NCBI RefSeq assembly: GCF_004570325.1
Contig: NZ_SPQO01000039.1
Location: 1-37,346 of the forward strand
DNA: 37,346 nucleotides
Direction of reading: 5' to 3'
Source: Mycobacterium sp. PS03-16
Lineage (GTDB): Bacteria > Actinomycetota > Actinomycetes > Mycobacteriales > Mycobacteriaceae
Shown: positions 1 through 6,606 of the stretch, in pieces
Numbering within the stretch: the stretch's first letter is position 1
How the letters are laid out: every line of letters begins with the position of its first letter
Position numbers and translations under genes: made by a program
Notes under the pieces: model-generated
Seen by the model: only the letters and a program-made list of their open reading frames with translations
Told to the model about the DNA's origin: nothing
The model's database searches: none

Positions 1-194
1 GGCAGCCCGGCCTCGGCGCGCGGGCCGGCCAGGGCCTCGGGGGTGTCGGCGTCGCGATGGTCGCGGGCCGGTGCCGGATCGCGGCCGCTGGGCGCCGACG
101 GCGCGGGATCCTCGGTCAGTTGCAGGGACAGCGCGACGATCAGTGCGACCACGACGGTCAGCACAGCGACGGTCCAGCGGGTGGTGGTGCTCAT
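1..194 (-). CDS. Membrane-anchored thioredoxin-like protein, N-terminal fragment
   Basis: Only the first 64 codons lie in the window; the gene runs off the left edge. It starts at ATG 194, just upstream of the nth stop on the same strand (15 bp gap). The visible part is a short Thr/Arg N-terminus, one hydrophobic segment at about residues 7-22 (an uncleaved anchor or signal peptide), then a Pro/Ala/Asp-rich linker. No thioredoxin motif is visible because that part is outside the window. The identity rests on context: in M. tuberculosis the gene after nth (Rv3673c) is a membrane-tethered thioredoxin-like thiol-disulfide protein acting outside the membrane. The gene is real with good confidence; the product name is inference. 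Confidence 0.7.
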   Translation of the reverse strand, partial: MSTTTRWTVAVLTVVVALIVALSLQLTEDPAPSAPSGRDPAPARDHRDADTPEALAGPRAEAGL

Positions 195-209
195 CGGGAC
201 GGGGGCCGG

Positions 210-1019
210 TTACAACCCGGCCAGCGCCAGCAGGTGCTCGGTCTCCGGCCCCTTCACCAGCGCAGCGGCGGCTTCCCGGTCGGTAGGGCCGAGGCCGAAG
301 GACGGACAGTCCTTGGCCAGCACGCAGACGCCGCATGCCGGCTTGCGGGCGTGGCACACCCGCCGGCCGTGGAAGATCACCCGGTGACTGAGCAGCGTCC
401 ACTCGCTGCGGTCGATCAGCTTGCCGACGGCGTGCTCGACTTTGACCGGATCCTCCTCGGCGGTCCAGCGCCACCGCCGCGCCAGCCGTCCGAAATGGGT
501 GTCGACGGTGATGCCGGGGATGTCGAAGGCATTGCCGAGGATGACGTTGGCGGTCTTGCGCCCCACCCCCGGCAGCGTCACCAGGTCGTCGATGTTGTCG
601 GGCACCCGCCCGTCGAACCGCTCCACCAGTTCCTGGCCGAGCCGGATCAGCGAGCTGGTCTTGTTGCGGTAGAAGCCGGTGGGGCGGATCAGTTCCTCGA
701 GCTCCGTCCGGTCGGCCTGAGCGTAATCCCTTGCGGTGCGGTACATCTGGAACAGCGGCGGGGTGGTGAGGTTGACCCGCTTGTCGGTGCTCTGCGCGGA
801 CAGGATGGTTGCGACGGTCAGTTCGAGCGGGTTGGTGAAGTCCAGCTCGCAGTACACGTGCGGGAAGGCCACGCTCAGCGCGCGGTTCATCCGCCGCGCC
901 CGGCGCACCAGCCCCAGCGGCGTTTCGCTGTCCCACTTCTTCGCGCGCGCGGCCGTGGCGCCTGCCGCCTGGCGGGTGGCGCCGGCCGGTCGGCGGGCGG
1001 GGGAAGCACCTGTGGTCAC
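210..1019 (-). CDS. nth: Endonuclease III (DNA glycosylase/AP lyase)
   Basis: Base-excision repair enzyme that removes oxidised pyrimidines and cleaves the abasic site. The 269-residue protein has the helix-hairpin-helix LPGVGRKTANVILG with catalytic Lys155, the GITVDTH segment with Asp173, and a C-terminal 4Fe-4S loop with Cys222, Cys229, Cys232 and Cys238 (C-x6-C-x2-C-x5-C). GTG 1019 was chosen over in-frame starts at 1052, 1049 and 1040 because a TACGCT -10 box sits exactly 7 nt upstream, as in leaderless mycobacterial genes, and no start has a good Shine-Dalgarno. The first 30 residues are a basic low-complexity tail that is poorly conserved in the family. It is divergent from the membrane gene at 1128 and upstream of the thioredoxin-like gene. 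Confidence 0.95.
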   Translation of the reverse strand: MTTGASPARRPAGATRQAAGATAARAKKWDSETPLGLVRRARRMNRALSVAFPHVYCELDFTNPLELTVATILSAQSTDKRVNLTTPPLFQMYRTARDYAQADRTELEELIRPTGFYRNKTSSLIRLGQELVERFDGRVPDNIDDLVTLPGVGRKTANVILGNAFDIPGITVDTHFGRLARRWRWTAEEDPVKVEHAVGKLIDRSEWTLLSHRVIFHGRRVCHARKPACGVCVLAKDCPSFGLGPTDREAAAALVKGPETEHLLALAGL

Positions 1020-1026
1020 GACAGCC

Positions 1027-1032
1027 AGCGTA
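1027..1032 (-). promoter_or_regulatory. Leaderless -10 box for nth
   Basis: Read on the minus strand this is TACGCT, followed by 7 nt and then GTG 1019. It fits the TANNNT -10 element of mycobacterial SigA promoters with transcription starting at the initiation codon. No convincing -35 is seen. Confidence 0.5.
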
Positions 1033-1127
1033 GCCAAGGGCACCGACATCACCCGTGGTCAGAGTGCCTCGAGACCGGTGGCGAATCGTGATCGCCTTGA
1101 GACTTCCGGCGTGTTTACTTCAGCCTT

Positions 1128-1448
1128 GTGTCCTGGTTGCTCGTGGGGTTCATACCCGGGTTGCTGATGCTGGCGACGTTCGCGCTCGAGCGACTCGAGG
1201 CCGGCCTCTCACGCGACACCGTGTCGACCTCCGATGTCGACGACTTCCTCGAGCGGTCCGGCGCCCGGGCCGTCCGCGAGAAGACACCCGTCGCCAGCGG
1301 CGCCGGGCACCGCCCGCTGCACGACCGGTTCGACCCGGTGGAGGCGCTGCCCACCCGCGCCGCCGACACCCCGCTGCCGACGCACATCTACATCCCGCAC
1401 CAGCCGAATACGCAGTTTCACGCGACTCGGCATCCCGATCCTGTGTAG
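1128..1448 (+). CDS. Small conserved membrane protein (Rv3675-like)
   Basis: A 106-residue protein with one N-terminal membrane segment (about residues 3-19, WLLVGFIPGLLMLATFAL) followed by a hydrophilic, probably cytoplasmic, region. That region contains an acidic stretch (DVDDFLERSG), and the end is Pro/His-rich. No catalytic motif is recognised. The position between nth and crp matches the conserved mycobacterial membrane protein Rv3675, whose function is unknown to me. Start GTG 1128 has no Shine-Dalgarno; a near -10 (TACTTC) lies 6 nt before it, so a leaderless start is possible. The gene faces away from nth across 108 bp and points toward crp. Confidence 0.75.
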   Translation: MSWLLVGFIPGLLMLATFALERLEAGLSRDTVSTSDVDDFLERSGARAVREKTPVASGAGHRPLHDRFDPVEALPTRAADTPLPTHIYIPHQPNTQFHATRHPDPV

Positions 1449-1477
1449 CGTTGGCACGTTGCGTGACCGGGTACCTC

Positions 1478-1502
1478 TAGACTGAACAGGCTTACCGGTA
1501 AG
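1478..1502 (+). promoter_or_regulatory. crp promoter region with 12-bp palindrome
   Basis: TAGACT at 1478-1483 fits a -10 box. A TTGGCA hexamer at 1451-1456 is too far (21 bp) to be a standard -35. The perfect palindrome CTTACCGGTAAG at 1491-1502 lies where transcription would begin, 48 bp before the crp GTG. It could be an operator or a small RNA hairpin. It does not resemble the CRP site TGTGA-N6-TCACA. Confidence 0.4.
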
Positions 1503-1549
1503 AGGTCGGCTTCGCATGTCAATTCACCCGAGAGCTTAAGAGGGGCAAC

Positions 1550-2224
1550 GTGGACGAGATCCTGGCCAGGGCCGGAATCTTCCAGGGAGTCGAACCCAGC
1601 GCCGTCTCCGCGCTGACCAAGCAGCTACAGCCCGTCGACTTCCCGCGCGGGCACACCGTGTTCGCCGAGGGGGAGCCGGGCGACCGGCTGTACATCATCA
1701 TCTCCGGCAAGGTGAAGATCGGCCGGCGCTCGCCGGACGGTCGCGAGAACCTGCTGACGATCATGGGCCCGTCGGACATGTTCGGCGAGCTGTCGATCTT
1801 CGACCCCGGCCCCCGAACGTCGAGCGCCACCACCATCACCGAGGTGCGCGCCGTGTCGATGGACCGCGAAGCGCTCAAGGCCTGGATCGCCGACCGCCCC
1901 GAGATCGCCGAACAGCTGCTGCGCGTGCTGGCCCGTCGTCTGCGCCGCACCAACAACAACCTGGCCGACCTGATCTTCACCGACGTGCCCGGGCGCGTGG
2001 CCAAGCAGCTGCTGCAGCTCGCGCAGCGCTTCGGCACCCAGGAGGGCGGCGCGCTGCGGGTCACCCACGACCTCACGCAGGAAGAGATCGCCCAGCTGGT
2101 CGGGGCATCGCGCGAGACCGTGAACAAGGCGCTCGCCGACTTCGCCCACCGCGGCTGGATCCGCCTGGAGGGCAAGAGCGTACTGATCAGCGACTCCGAG
2201 CGGCTGGCCCGCCGAGCGAGGTAG
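1550..2224 (+). CDS. crp: cAMP receptor protein family transcription regulator
   Basis: Global regulator that binds cAMP and DNA as a dimer. The 224 residues show an N-terminal cyclic-nucleotide domain (about 10-120) with the phosphate-binding cassette MFGELSIFDPGPRTSSATT, in which Glu80, Arg89 and Thr90 are the expected cAMP contacts. A long dimerisation helix follows (about 118-145), then a C-terminal winged helix with the helix-turn-helix at about 174-198 (TQEEIAQLVGASRETVNKAL). GTG 1550 is preceded by AGAGGGG-type purines 5-10 nt upstream, a good Shine-Dalgarno. Length and sequence match mycobacterial Crp (Rv3676). It is monocistronic: the next gene is convergent, and a hairpin follows the stop. 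Confidence 0.97.
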   Translation: MDEILARAGIFQGVEPSAVSALTKQLQPVDFPRGHTVFAEGEPGDRLYIIISGKVKIGRRSPDGRENLLTIMGPSDMFGELSIFDPGPRTSSATTITEVRAVSMDREALKAWIADRPEIAEQLLRVLARRLRRTNNNLADLIFTDVPGRVAKQLLQLAQRFGTQEGGALRVTHDLTQEEIAQLVGASRETVNKALADFAHRGWIRLEGKSVLISDSERLARRAR

Positions 2225-2287
2225 CGATTTCGGTGTGGTTGGTCGCGCCGGGCGCGACCAAGTGCACCCGAATCGTGCACCCGAATC
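2224..2287. terminator. Convergent terminator hairpin with 13-bp tandem repeat
   Basis: Between the crp stop and the convergent metallo-beta-lactamase stop lies a 10-bp perfect stem, TTGGTCGCGC (2239-2248) and GCGCGACCAA (2252-2261), with a 3-nt loop and no U-tract. It is flanked on the left by GCGATTTCGGTG (2224-2235) and on the right by two back-to-back copies of GTGCACCCGAATC (2262-2274 and 2275-2287) that imperfectly complement it. The left flank is shared with the hairpin at 34847-34895. It probably terminates both genes. Confidence 0.65.
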
Positions 2288-2289
2288 GC

Positions 2290-3072
2290 TCAGGAGCGGA
2301 GGTAGTCCAGCTGCGCCTGCACCGACTTCTCGGCGGCGTCCCACAATTTCTCGTCGACGTCGGTGTAGACGTGTTCGACCACCCGGCGCGCCGAGACGTC
2401 CTCGCCGAGTTCCCGCAGCGCCGCCCGCACCTGATCGAGCCGCTCCTCGCGGTGTGAGAGGTACATCGCGGTGACCGCCTGCAGATCGTCGAGGTCGGGG
2501 CCGTGGCCGGGCAGCACCGTCCGGCCGCCCAGACCCTGCAGCCGCCGTAGCGAGTCGAGGTAGTCGCGCAGGCTGCCGTCGTCGTCATCGATCACGGTGG
2601 TGCCGCGGCCCAGCACGGTATCGGCGGTCAGCACCGCATCGTCGAGCAGGAACGACAGCGAGTCGGCGGTGTGGCCGGGGGTGGCCAGCACCGTGATGCG
2701 CAGTCCCGCCGCGTCGATCACCTCACCGTCGCTGAGCGGACCACCCAGCCCGCGCAGGAACCCGCTGCCCACCGATCGGACCACCGCCCCGGTGCGTTCG
2801 ACGAGCTTGTCGATGCCGCCGGTGTGGTCCTCGTGTTTGTGGCTGATGAGCACCAAGGCGATGCGGCCGAGTCCGGCGATGCGCGCGATGTGCTCGTCGT
2901 CGTCGGGCCCCGGATCGACGATGACGTACTCGTCGCTGCCCGGCCCGCGCAGCACCCAGGTGTTGGTTCCGTCCAGGGTCATCAACCCCGGGTTGTGGCA
3001 CAGCAGCACCGAGGCGGTATCGGTGACCGGCCGCAGCGCTCCGTAGGCCGGATGCTCGAGCGGCGCGGCCAT
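2290..3072 (-). CDS. Metallo-beta-lactamase fold hydrolase (LACTB2-like)
   Basis: A 260-residue MBL-fold enzyme. Zinc ligands are visible in order: the HKHEDH motif (His78, His80, Asp82, His83), His134 in TPGHT, Asp151 in LTADT, and His190 in LPGHG, followed by a C-terminal helical extension of about 65 residues (SHREERLDQV..) typical of the LACTB2/RNase-like subgroup. The substrate cannot be read from the sequence; hydrolase or nuclease are both possible. It is the third gene of a minus-strand operon behind the DUF4177 and RidA genes (4 bp after the RidA stop) and corresponds to Rv3677c. GTG, TTG and ATG codons upstream are out of frame or inside ridA, so ATG 3072 is a secure start. Confidence 0.9.
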   Translation of the reverse strand: MAAPLEHPAYGALRPVTDTASVLLCHNPGLMTLDGTNTWVLRGPGSDEYVIVDPGPDDDEHIARIAGLGRIALVLISHKHEDHTGGIDKLVERTGAVVRSVGSGFLRGLGGPLSDGEVIDAAGLRITVLATPGHTADSLSFLLDDAVLTADTVLGRGTTVIDDDDGSLRDYLDSLRRLQGLGGRTVLPGHGPDLDDLQAVTAMYLSHREERLDQVRAALRELGEDVSARRVVEHVYTDVDEKLWDAAEKSVQAQLDYLRS

Positions 3073-3076
3073 CGGA

Positions 3077-3538
3077 CTAACCGACCTCGACGATGATCTC
3101 GACCTCCACCGGCGCGTTGCGCGGCAGTTCCGAGACCCCGACCGCCGAGCGGGCGTGCGCGCCGGCGTCGCCGAACACCTCGCCGAACAACTCCGAGGCC
3201 CCGTTGATCACGCCGGGCTGACCGTCGAACCCGGGCGCCGAGGCGACGAACCCGACCACCTTGACCACCCGGGTCACCGCGTCGATGCCGACCAGGGCGT
3301 TCACCGCGGCCAGCGCGTTGAGCCCGCACAGCCGCGCCAGCTCCTTGGCGTCGCCGGGATCGACGTCGGCGCCCACCTTGCCGGTCCGCGCCAGCTCACC
3401 CGAGCGGATCGGCAGCTGCCCCGCCGTGTAGACGAGGTTGCCCGTGCGCACGGCGGGCACGTACGCCGCCAGCGGCGCCACCACGTCGGGCAGCTGGATG
3501 CCGAGTTCGGCCAGCCGGGCCGAGGCGGTTGCGGTCAC
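3077..3538 (-). CDS. RidA family protein (enamine/imine deaminase-like)
   Basis: A 153-residue protein of the YjgF/YER057c/UK114 family, trimers that hydrolyse reactive enamine or imine intermediates from PLP enzymes. It has the family core NLVYTAGQLP (about 34-43), and Arg130 in the AHARSAVGV segment, aligning with the catalytic arginine (Arg105) of Salmonella RidA. The C-terminus PVEVEIIVEVG is the usual closing strand. It is somewhat longer than RidA (128) because of a loop around 50-70. GTG 3538 overlaps the TGA of the preceding DUF4177 gene (GTGA), so the two are translationally coupled. It corresponds to Rv3678c. Confidence 0.9.
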   Translation of the reverse strand: MTATASARLAELGIQLPDVVAPLAAYVPAVRTGNLVYTAGQLPIRSGELARTGKVGADVDPGDAKELARLCGLNALAAVNALVGIDAVTRVVKVVGFVASAPGFDGQPGVINGASELFGEVFGDAGAHARSAVGVSELPRNAPVEVEIIVEVG

Positions 3539-3696
3539 TTCGGGCGCTTGAGGTAGGCGACGTGCTGCTCACCGGTCGGCCCGGGCAGCACCGAGACCAG
3601 CTCCCATCCGTCGGCACCCCACTGATCGAGGATCTGTTTGGTGGCGTGCGTCAGCAACGGGACGGTGGCGTACTCCCACCGGGTCGGTTCGCTCAT
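3535..3696 (-). CDS. Small DUF4177-like protein
   Basis: A 53-residue protein below the usual length cut-off. It opens MSEPTRWEYATVPLL, continues through DQWGADGWELVSVLPGP and ends in Lys-Arg-Pro-Lys. The WEY...GADGWELVSV pattern is that of DUF4177, small proteins of unknown function. It is the first gene of the operon with ridA and the MBL gene and overlaps ridA by four bases. ATG 3696 has a leaderless TAAGCT -10 box 6 nt upstream. It corresponds to the small gene Rv3678A of M. tuberculosis. Confidence is high that it is coding because of operon coupling and the family motif; the function is not known to me. Confidence 0.85.
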   Translation of the reverse strand: MSEPTRWEYATVPLLTHATKQILDQWGADGWELVSVLPGPTGEQHVAYLKRPK

Positions 3697-3702
3697 GAGC
3701 CG

Positions 3703-3708
3703 AGCTTA
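3703..3708 (-). promoter_or_regulatory. Leaderless -10 box for DUF4177-ridA-MBL operon
   Basis: On the minus strand it reads TAAGCT, then 6 nt, then ATG 3696. It lies 32 bp from the oppositely facing box at 3741-3746, so the two operons share one short divergent promoter region. Confidence 0.5.
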
Positions 3709-3740
3709 TCGGGCCGCACGGCCGCATCAAGACGCACAGC

Positions 3741-3746
3741 TAGCAT
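3741..3746 (+). promoter_or_regulatory. Leaderless -10 box for the Get3-like operon
   Basis: TAGCAT followed by 6 nt and GTG 3753. This supports GTG 3753 as start, because no Shine-Dalgarno is present. Confidence 0.5.
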
Positions 3747-3752
3747 GCAGGT

Positions 3753-4772
3753 GTGGCAACAACTACCAATGACGGTAGGCCCGTCGGCTGGCCGTCGCGA
3801 CTGAGCACGGCCCGACTGCACTTCGTCACCGGCAAGGGCGGTACCGGCAAGACCACGATCGCCGCAGCGCTGGCGCTGGCATTGGCGGCAGGCGGACGGC
3901 GGGTGTTGCTCGTCGAGGTGGAGGGCCGCCAGGGCATCGCGCAGCTGTTCGACGTGCCGCCGCTGCCCTACAAAGAGGTCAAGATCGCCACCGCCGAGGG
4001 CGGCGGACAGGTCAACGCGCTGGCCATCGACACCGAGGCCGCGTTCCTCGAGTACCTCGACATGTTCTACAACCTGGGTCTGGCCGGCCGCGCCATGCGC
4101 CGCATCGGCGCCGTCGAGTTCGCGACCACGATCGCGCCCGGGCTGCGCGACGTGCTGCTCACCGGCAAGATCCGCGAGGTCGTCACCCGCGCGGAGAAGG
4201 GTAAGCAGCCGGTGTACGACGCGATCGTCGTCGACTCACCTCCCACCGGCCGGATCGCCCGCTTCCTCGACGTCACCAAGGCGGTGTCGGACCTGGCCAA
4301 GGGCGGACCGGTGCACTCCCAGGCCGAGAGCGTGGTCAAGGTGCTGCACTCGGACCTGACCGCCATCCACCTGGTCACGCTGCTCGAGGCGCTGCCGATG
4401 CAGGAGACGCTGGAGGCCATCGACGAGCTCAAGGACCTCGGCCTGCCGATCGGCAGCGTCATCGTCAACCGCAACATCCCGGCCTACCTGTCGCCGGAGG
4501 ATCTGGCGAAGGCCGCCGAGGGCGACGTCGACGCCGACGCGGTGCGCGCGGGCCTGGCCGACACCGGGGTGACGCTGAGCGATGCGGACTTCGCCGGACT
4601 GATGACCGAGACCATCCAGCACGCCACCCGGCTGTCCGCGCGCGCTGAGACCGCCGAACAGCTCGAGCAGCTCGAGGTGCCTCGGCTGGAACTTCCGGCG
4701 CTGGCCGAGGGTGTGGACCTCGGCAGCCTGTACGAGCTGGCCGAGGCCCTGGCGCAGCAAGGCGTGCGATGA
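3753..4772 (+). CDS. Get3/ArsA-like ATPase, subunit A
   Basis: A 339-residue P-loop ATPase of the ArsA/Get3 group. The deviant Walker A is GKGGTGKTT at 27-35, with the signature lysine Lys28 that reaches across the dimer. The switch-II/Walker B region is VVDSPPTGR. The switch-I position, usually DPA with the catalytic Asp, reads EGR here (Glu57). The homologue Rv3679 pairs with Rv3680; from memory, their complex was described as Get3-like and unlikely to transport anions. The cellular substrate is not known to me. It is the first gene of a two-gene operon; a 12-codon ORF links it to the next subunit. It lacks any membrane segment and should be cytosolic. Confidence 0.92.
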   Translation: MATTTNDGRPVGWPSRLSTARLHFVTGKGGTGKTTIAAALALALAAGGRRVLLVEVEGRQGIAQLFDVPPLPYKEVKIATAEGGGQVNALAIDTEAAFLEYLDMFYNLGLAGRAMRRIGAVEFATTIAPGLRDVLLTGKIREVVTRAEKGKQPVYDAIVVDSPPTGRIARFLDVTKAVSDLAKGGPVHSQAESVVKVLHSDLTAIHLVTLLEALPMQETLEAIDELKDLGLPIGSVIVNRNIPAYLSPEDLAKAAEGDVDADAVRAGLADTGVTLSDADFAGLMTETIQHATRLSARAETAEQLEQLEVPRLELPALAEGVDLGSLYELAEALAQQGVR

Positions 4773-4807
4773 ACGGAGAGATGAGCACCGTAGGAGGCGC
4801 ACGATGA
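4769..4807 (+). other. 12-codon linking ORF between the two Get3-like genes
   Basis: ATG 4769 overlaps the subunit A stop (ATGA), and the ORF ends in a TGA at 4805-4807 that overlaps the ATG of subunit B (ATGA). It would encode MNGEMSTVGGAR. It contains the GTAGGAGGC Shine-Dalgarno of subunit B, so ribosomes finishing subunit A could re-initiate twice in relay. It may be chance, or the remnant of a duplicated start, since ATGAGCACC occurs at 4781 and again at 4804. Translation is not demonstrated. Confidence 0.35.
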
Positions 4808-5934
4808 GCACCACCCCGACCACTCTGGACATGGGCGCGATCCTGCGCGACACCGCCAACCGGGTGGTGGTGTGCTGCGGCGCCGGCGGTGTCGGCAAGA
4901 CGACGACGGCCGCGGCGATGGCACTGCGGGCCGCGGAGTACGGCCGCACCGTGGTGGTGTTGACCATCGACCCGGCCAAGCGGCTGGCCCAGGCGCTCGG
5001 CATCAAGGACCTCGGTAACACCCCGCAGCGGGTGCCGCTGGCGCCGGAGGTCCCCGGCGAGCTGCACGCGATGATGCTCGACATGCGCCGCACGTTCGAC
5101 GAGATGGTGATCCAGTACTCGGGACCCGAACGCGGAGAAGCGATCCTGGACAACCAGTTCTATCAGACCGTCGCGACCTCGCTGGCCGGCACGCAGGAGT
5201 ACATGGCCATGGAGAAGCTCGGCCAGTTGCTCGCCGAGGACAAGTGGGATCTCGTCGTGGTCGACACCCCGCCGTCGCGCAACGCGCTGGACTTCCTCGA
5301 CGCCCCGAAGCGGCTGGGCAGCTTCATGGACAGCCGGCTCTGGCGGATGCTGCTGGCGCCCGGCCGCGGTATCGGCAAGCTCGTCACCGGCGCGGTCGGG
5401 TTGGCGATGAAGGCGATGTCGACGATCCTCGGTTCTCAGATGCTCTCGGACGCAGCGGGTTTCGTGCAGATGCTCGATACGACGTTCGGCGGCTTCCGCG
5501 AGAAGGCCGACCGCACGTATGCGCTGCTCAAGCGGCGCGGTACCCAATTCGTGGTGGTGTCGGCGGCCGAACCCGATGCCCTGCGGGAGGCGTCGTTCTT
5601 CGTCGACCGGCTCTCGTCGGAGAAGATGCCGCTGGCCGGGCTGATCCTCAACCGCACCCACCCGACCATGTGCTCACTGCATGCCGACAAGGCCGCCGAA
5701 GCCGCCGAGACCCTGGCCGAGAAGGATCCGGAGTCGCTGACGGCGGCGGTGCTGCAGATCCACGCCGACCGGGCGCAGACCGCCAAACGCGAGGTGCGGC
5801 TGCTGTCGCGTTTTACCGGTGCGAACCCGCATGTGGCGATCGTCGGGGTGCCGTCGCTGCCGTTCGATGTGTCCGATCTCGATGCGCTGCGGGTGATCGC
5901 CGATCAGATCACGGGAGCCACCGACGCCGCCTGA
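4804..5934 (+). CDS. Get3/ArsA-like ATPase, subunit B
   Basis: A 376-residue partner of the preceding ATPase (Rv3680-like). The Walker A reads GAGGVGKTT at 26-34: Ala27 replaces the signature lysine that defines the family. In contrast, switch I keeps TIDPAKR with Asp56 at the catalytic position, and switch II is VVDTPPSRNALDFLD. A helical insert with MKAMSTILGSQML lies around 200-215, where Get3 proteins carry the client-binding helices. ATG 4804 has a strong Shine-Dalgarno (AGGAGG, 4792-4797); an upstream in-frame extension to 4711 overlaps subunit A and is rejected. Together with subunit A it probably forms an asymmetric heterodimer. Confidence 0.93.
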   Translation: MSTTPTTLDMGAILRDTANRVVVCCGAGGVGKTTTAAAMALRAAEYGRTVVVLTIDPAKRLAQALGIKDLGNTPQRVPLAPEVPGELHAMMLDMRRTFDEMVIQYSGPERGEAILDNQFYQTVATSLAGTQEYMAMEKLGQLLAEDKWDLVVVDTPPSRNALDFLDAPKRLGSFMDSRLWRMLLAPGRGIGKLVTGAVGLAMKAMSTILGSQMLSDAAGFVQMLDTTFGGFREKADRTYALLKRRGTQFVVVSAAEPDALREASFFVDRLSSEKMPLAGLILNRTHPTMCSLHADKAAEAAETLAEKDPESLTAAVLQIHADRAQTAKREVRLLSRFTGANPHVAIVGVPSLPFDVSDLDALRVIADQITGATDAA

Positions 5935-5966
5935 GGCGACGGTAGGGAAGCCGGGAGCGGATGCGC

Positions 5967-6323
5967 CTAGACGGCGCTGCGGTGTTTGCGCTGAGCGGAG
6001 AAGAACTCGGCCCAGGAAACAACCTCGGGGTGCTGCTTGAGCAGCGCGCGACGCTGCCGTTCGGTCATACCGCCCCACACACCGAACTCGACCCGGTTGT
6101 CGAGGGCGTCGGCGCCGCATTCGAGGATCACCGGACAGTGCCGGCAGATGACCGCGGCTTTGCGCTGCGCGGCGCCGCGGACGAACAGCTCGTCCGGGTC
6201 GGCCTGGCGGCAGCGGGCCTGGGACACCCAGGCGATCCGGGCTTCTGCCTGGGCGCTGGGGGCGGCGGTCGGGGAGGGAATGGTCATTGAGGCGTTACGC
6301 ACCGCGGGCCGTGTACTTGACAC
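5967..6323 (-). CDS. whiB4: WhiB-family iron-sulfur redox regulator
   Basis: A 118-residue WhiB protein. The four cluster-binding cysteines are Cys38, Cys60, Cys63 and Cys69 (C-x21-C-x2-C-x5-C), followed by the GVWGG turn at 81-85 and a basic C-terminal tail (RQRRALLKQ). These are 4Fe-4S sensors of O2/NO that bind DNA or sigma factors; WhiB4 (Rv3681c) represses antioxidant genes. GTG 6323 was chosen over ATG 6287: it has AAGGGA 6-7 nt upstream, gives exactly the length of M. tuberculosis WhiB4, and its N-terminus (SSTRPAVR) resembles that protein. It is divergent from ponA2, with a 283-bp intergenic region between them. Confidence 0.92.
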   Translation of the reverse strand: MSSTRPAVRNASMTIPSPTAAPSAQAEARIAWVSQARCRQADPDELFVRGAAQRKAAVICRHCPVILECGADALDNRVEFGVWGGMTERQRRALLKQHPEVVSWAEFFSAQRKHRSAV

Positions 6324-6342
6324 CAGCGATCCCTTCGTTCCA

Positions 6343-6358
6343 GCCGCCGAACGGCGGC
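6343..6358 (-). other. GC hairpin in the whiB4 leader
   Basis: GCCGCC (6343-6348), loop GAAC, GGCGGC (6353-6358): a perfect 6-bp stem with tetraloop 20 nt upstream of the whiB4 GTG and just before its Shine-Dalgarno. It could modulate translation. The rest of 6324-6606 contains the divergent promoters; I see no other clear element for whiB4. Confidence 0.35.
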
Positions 6359-6594
6359 GAGTCCTCCGGTGTAGAACGCTGATGCGATCTACGCCACATT
6401 GCGCCAGATTGTGTGTCCTGGGTCGCACTGTGTGTCCAAGCTAGGTGGTCAGCGGCCTTTTACGCAACAGTTTGGTCGCGACTTTTTTGGGACGACCGTG
6501 CCGTCTGGTCAACTTCTTAGACTTCAGGCGTATTGGCGCGTCGCGTTGACAATGCGAATCGCGCTGCTCCGGCGGCACCGTCCCCGGGCGTCGT

Positions 6595-6600
6595 TACTCT
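6595..6600 (+). promoter_or_regulatory. Leaderless -10 box for ponA2
   Basis: TACTCT, 6 nt, then ATG 6607. A TTGACA at 6546-6551 lies too far upstream to be its -35. Confidence 0.45.
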
Positions 6601-6606
6601 GTACGC

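Noticed and set aside
210..1052. Longer nth start at GTG 1052 or ATG 1049.
   Set aside because: A leaderless TACGCT box 7 nt before GTG 1019 places the transcript start downstream of both.
6546..6551. TTGACA as -35 of the ponA2 promoter.
   Set aside because: It is 43 bp from the TACTCT -10 box and has no fitting -10 of its own.
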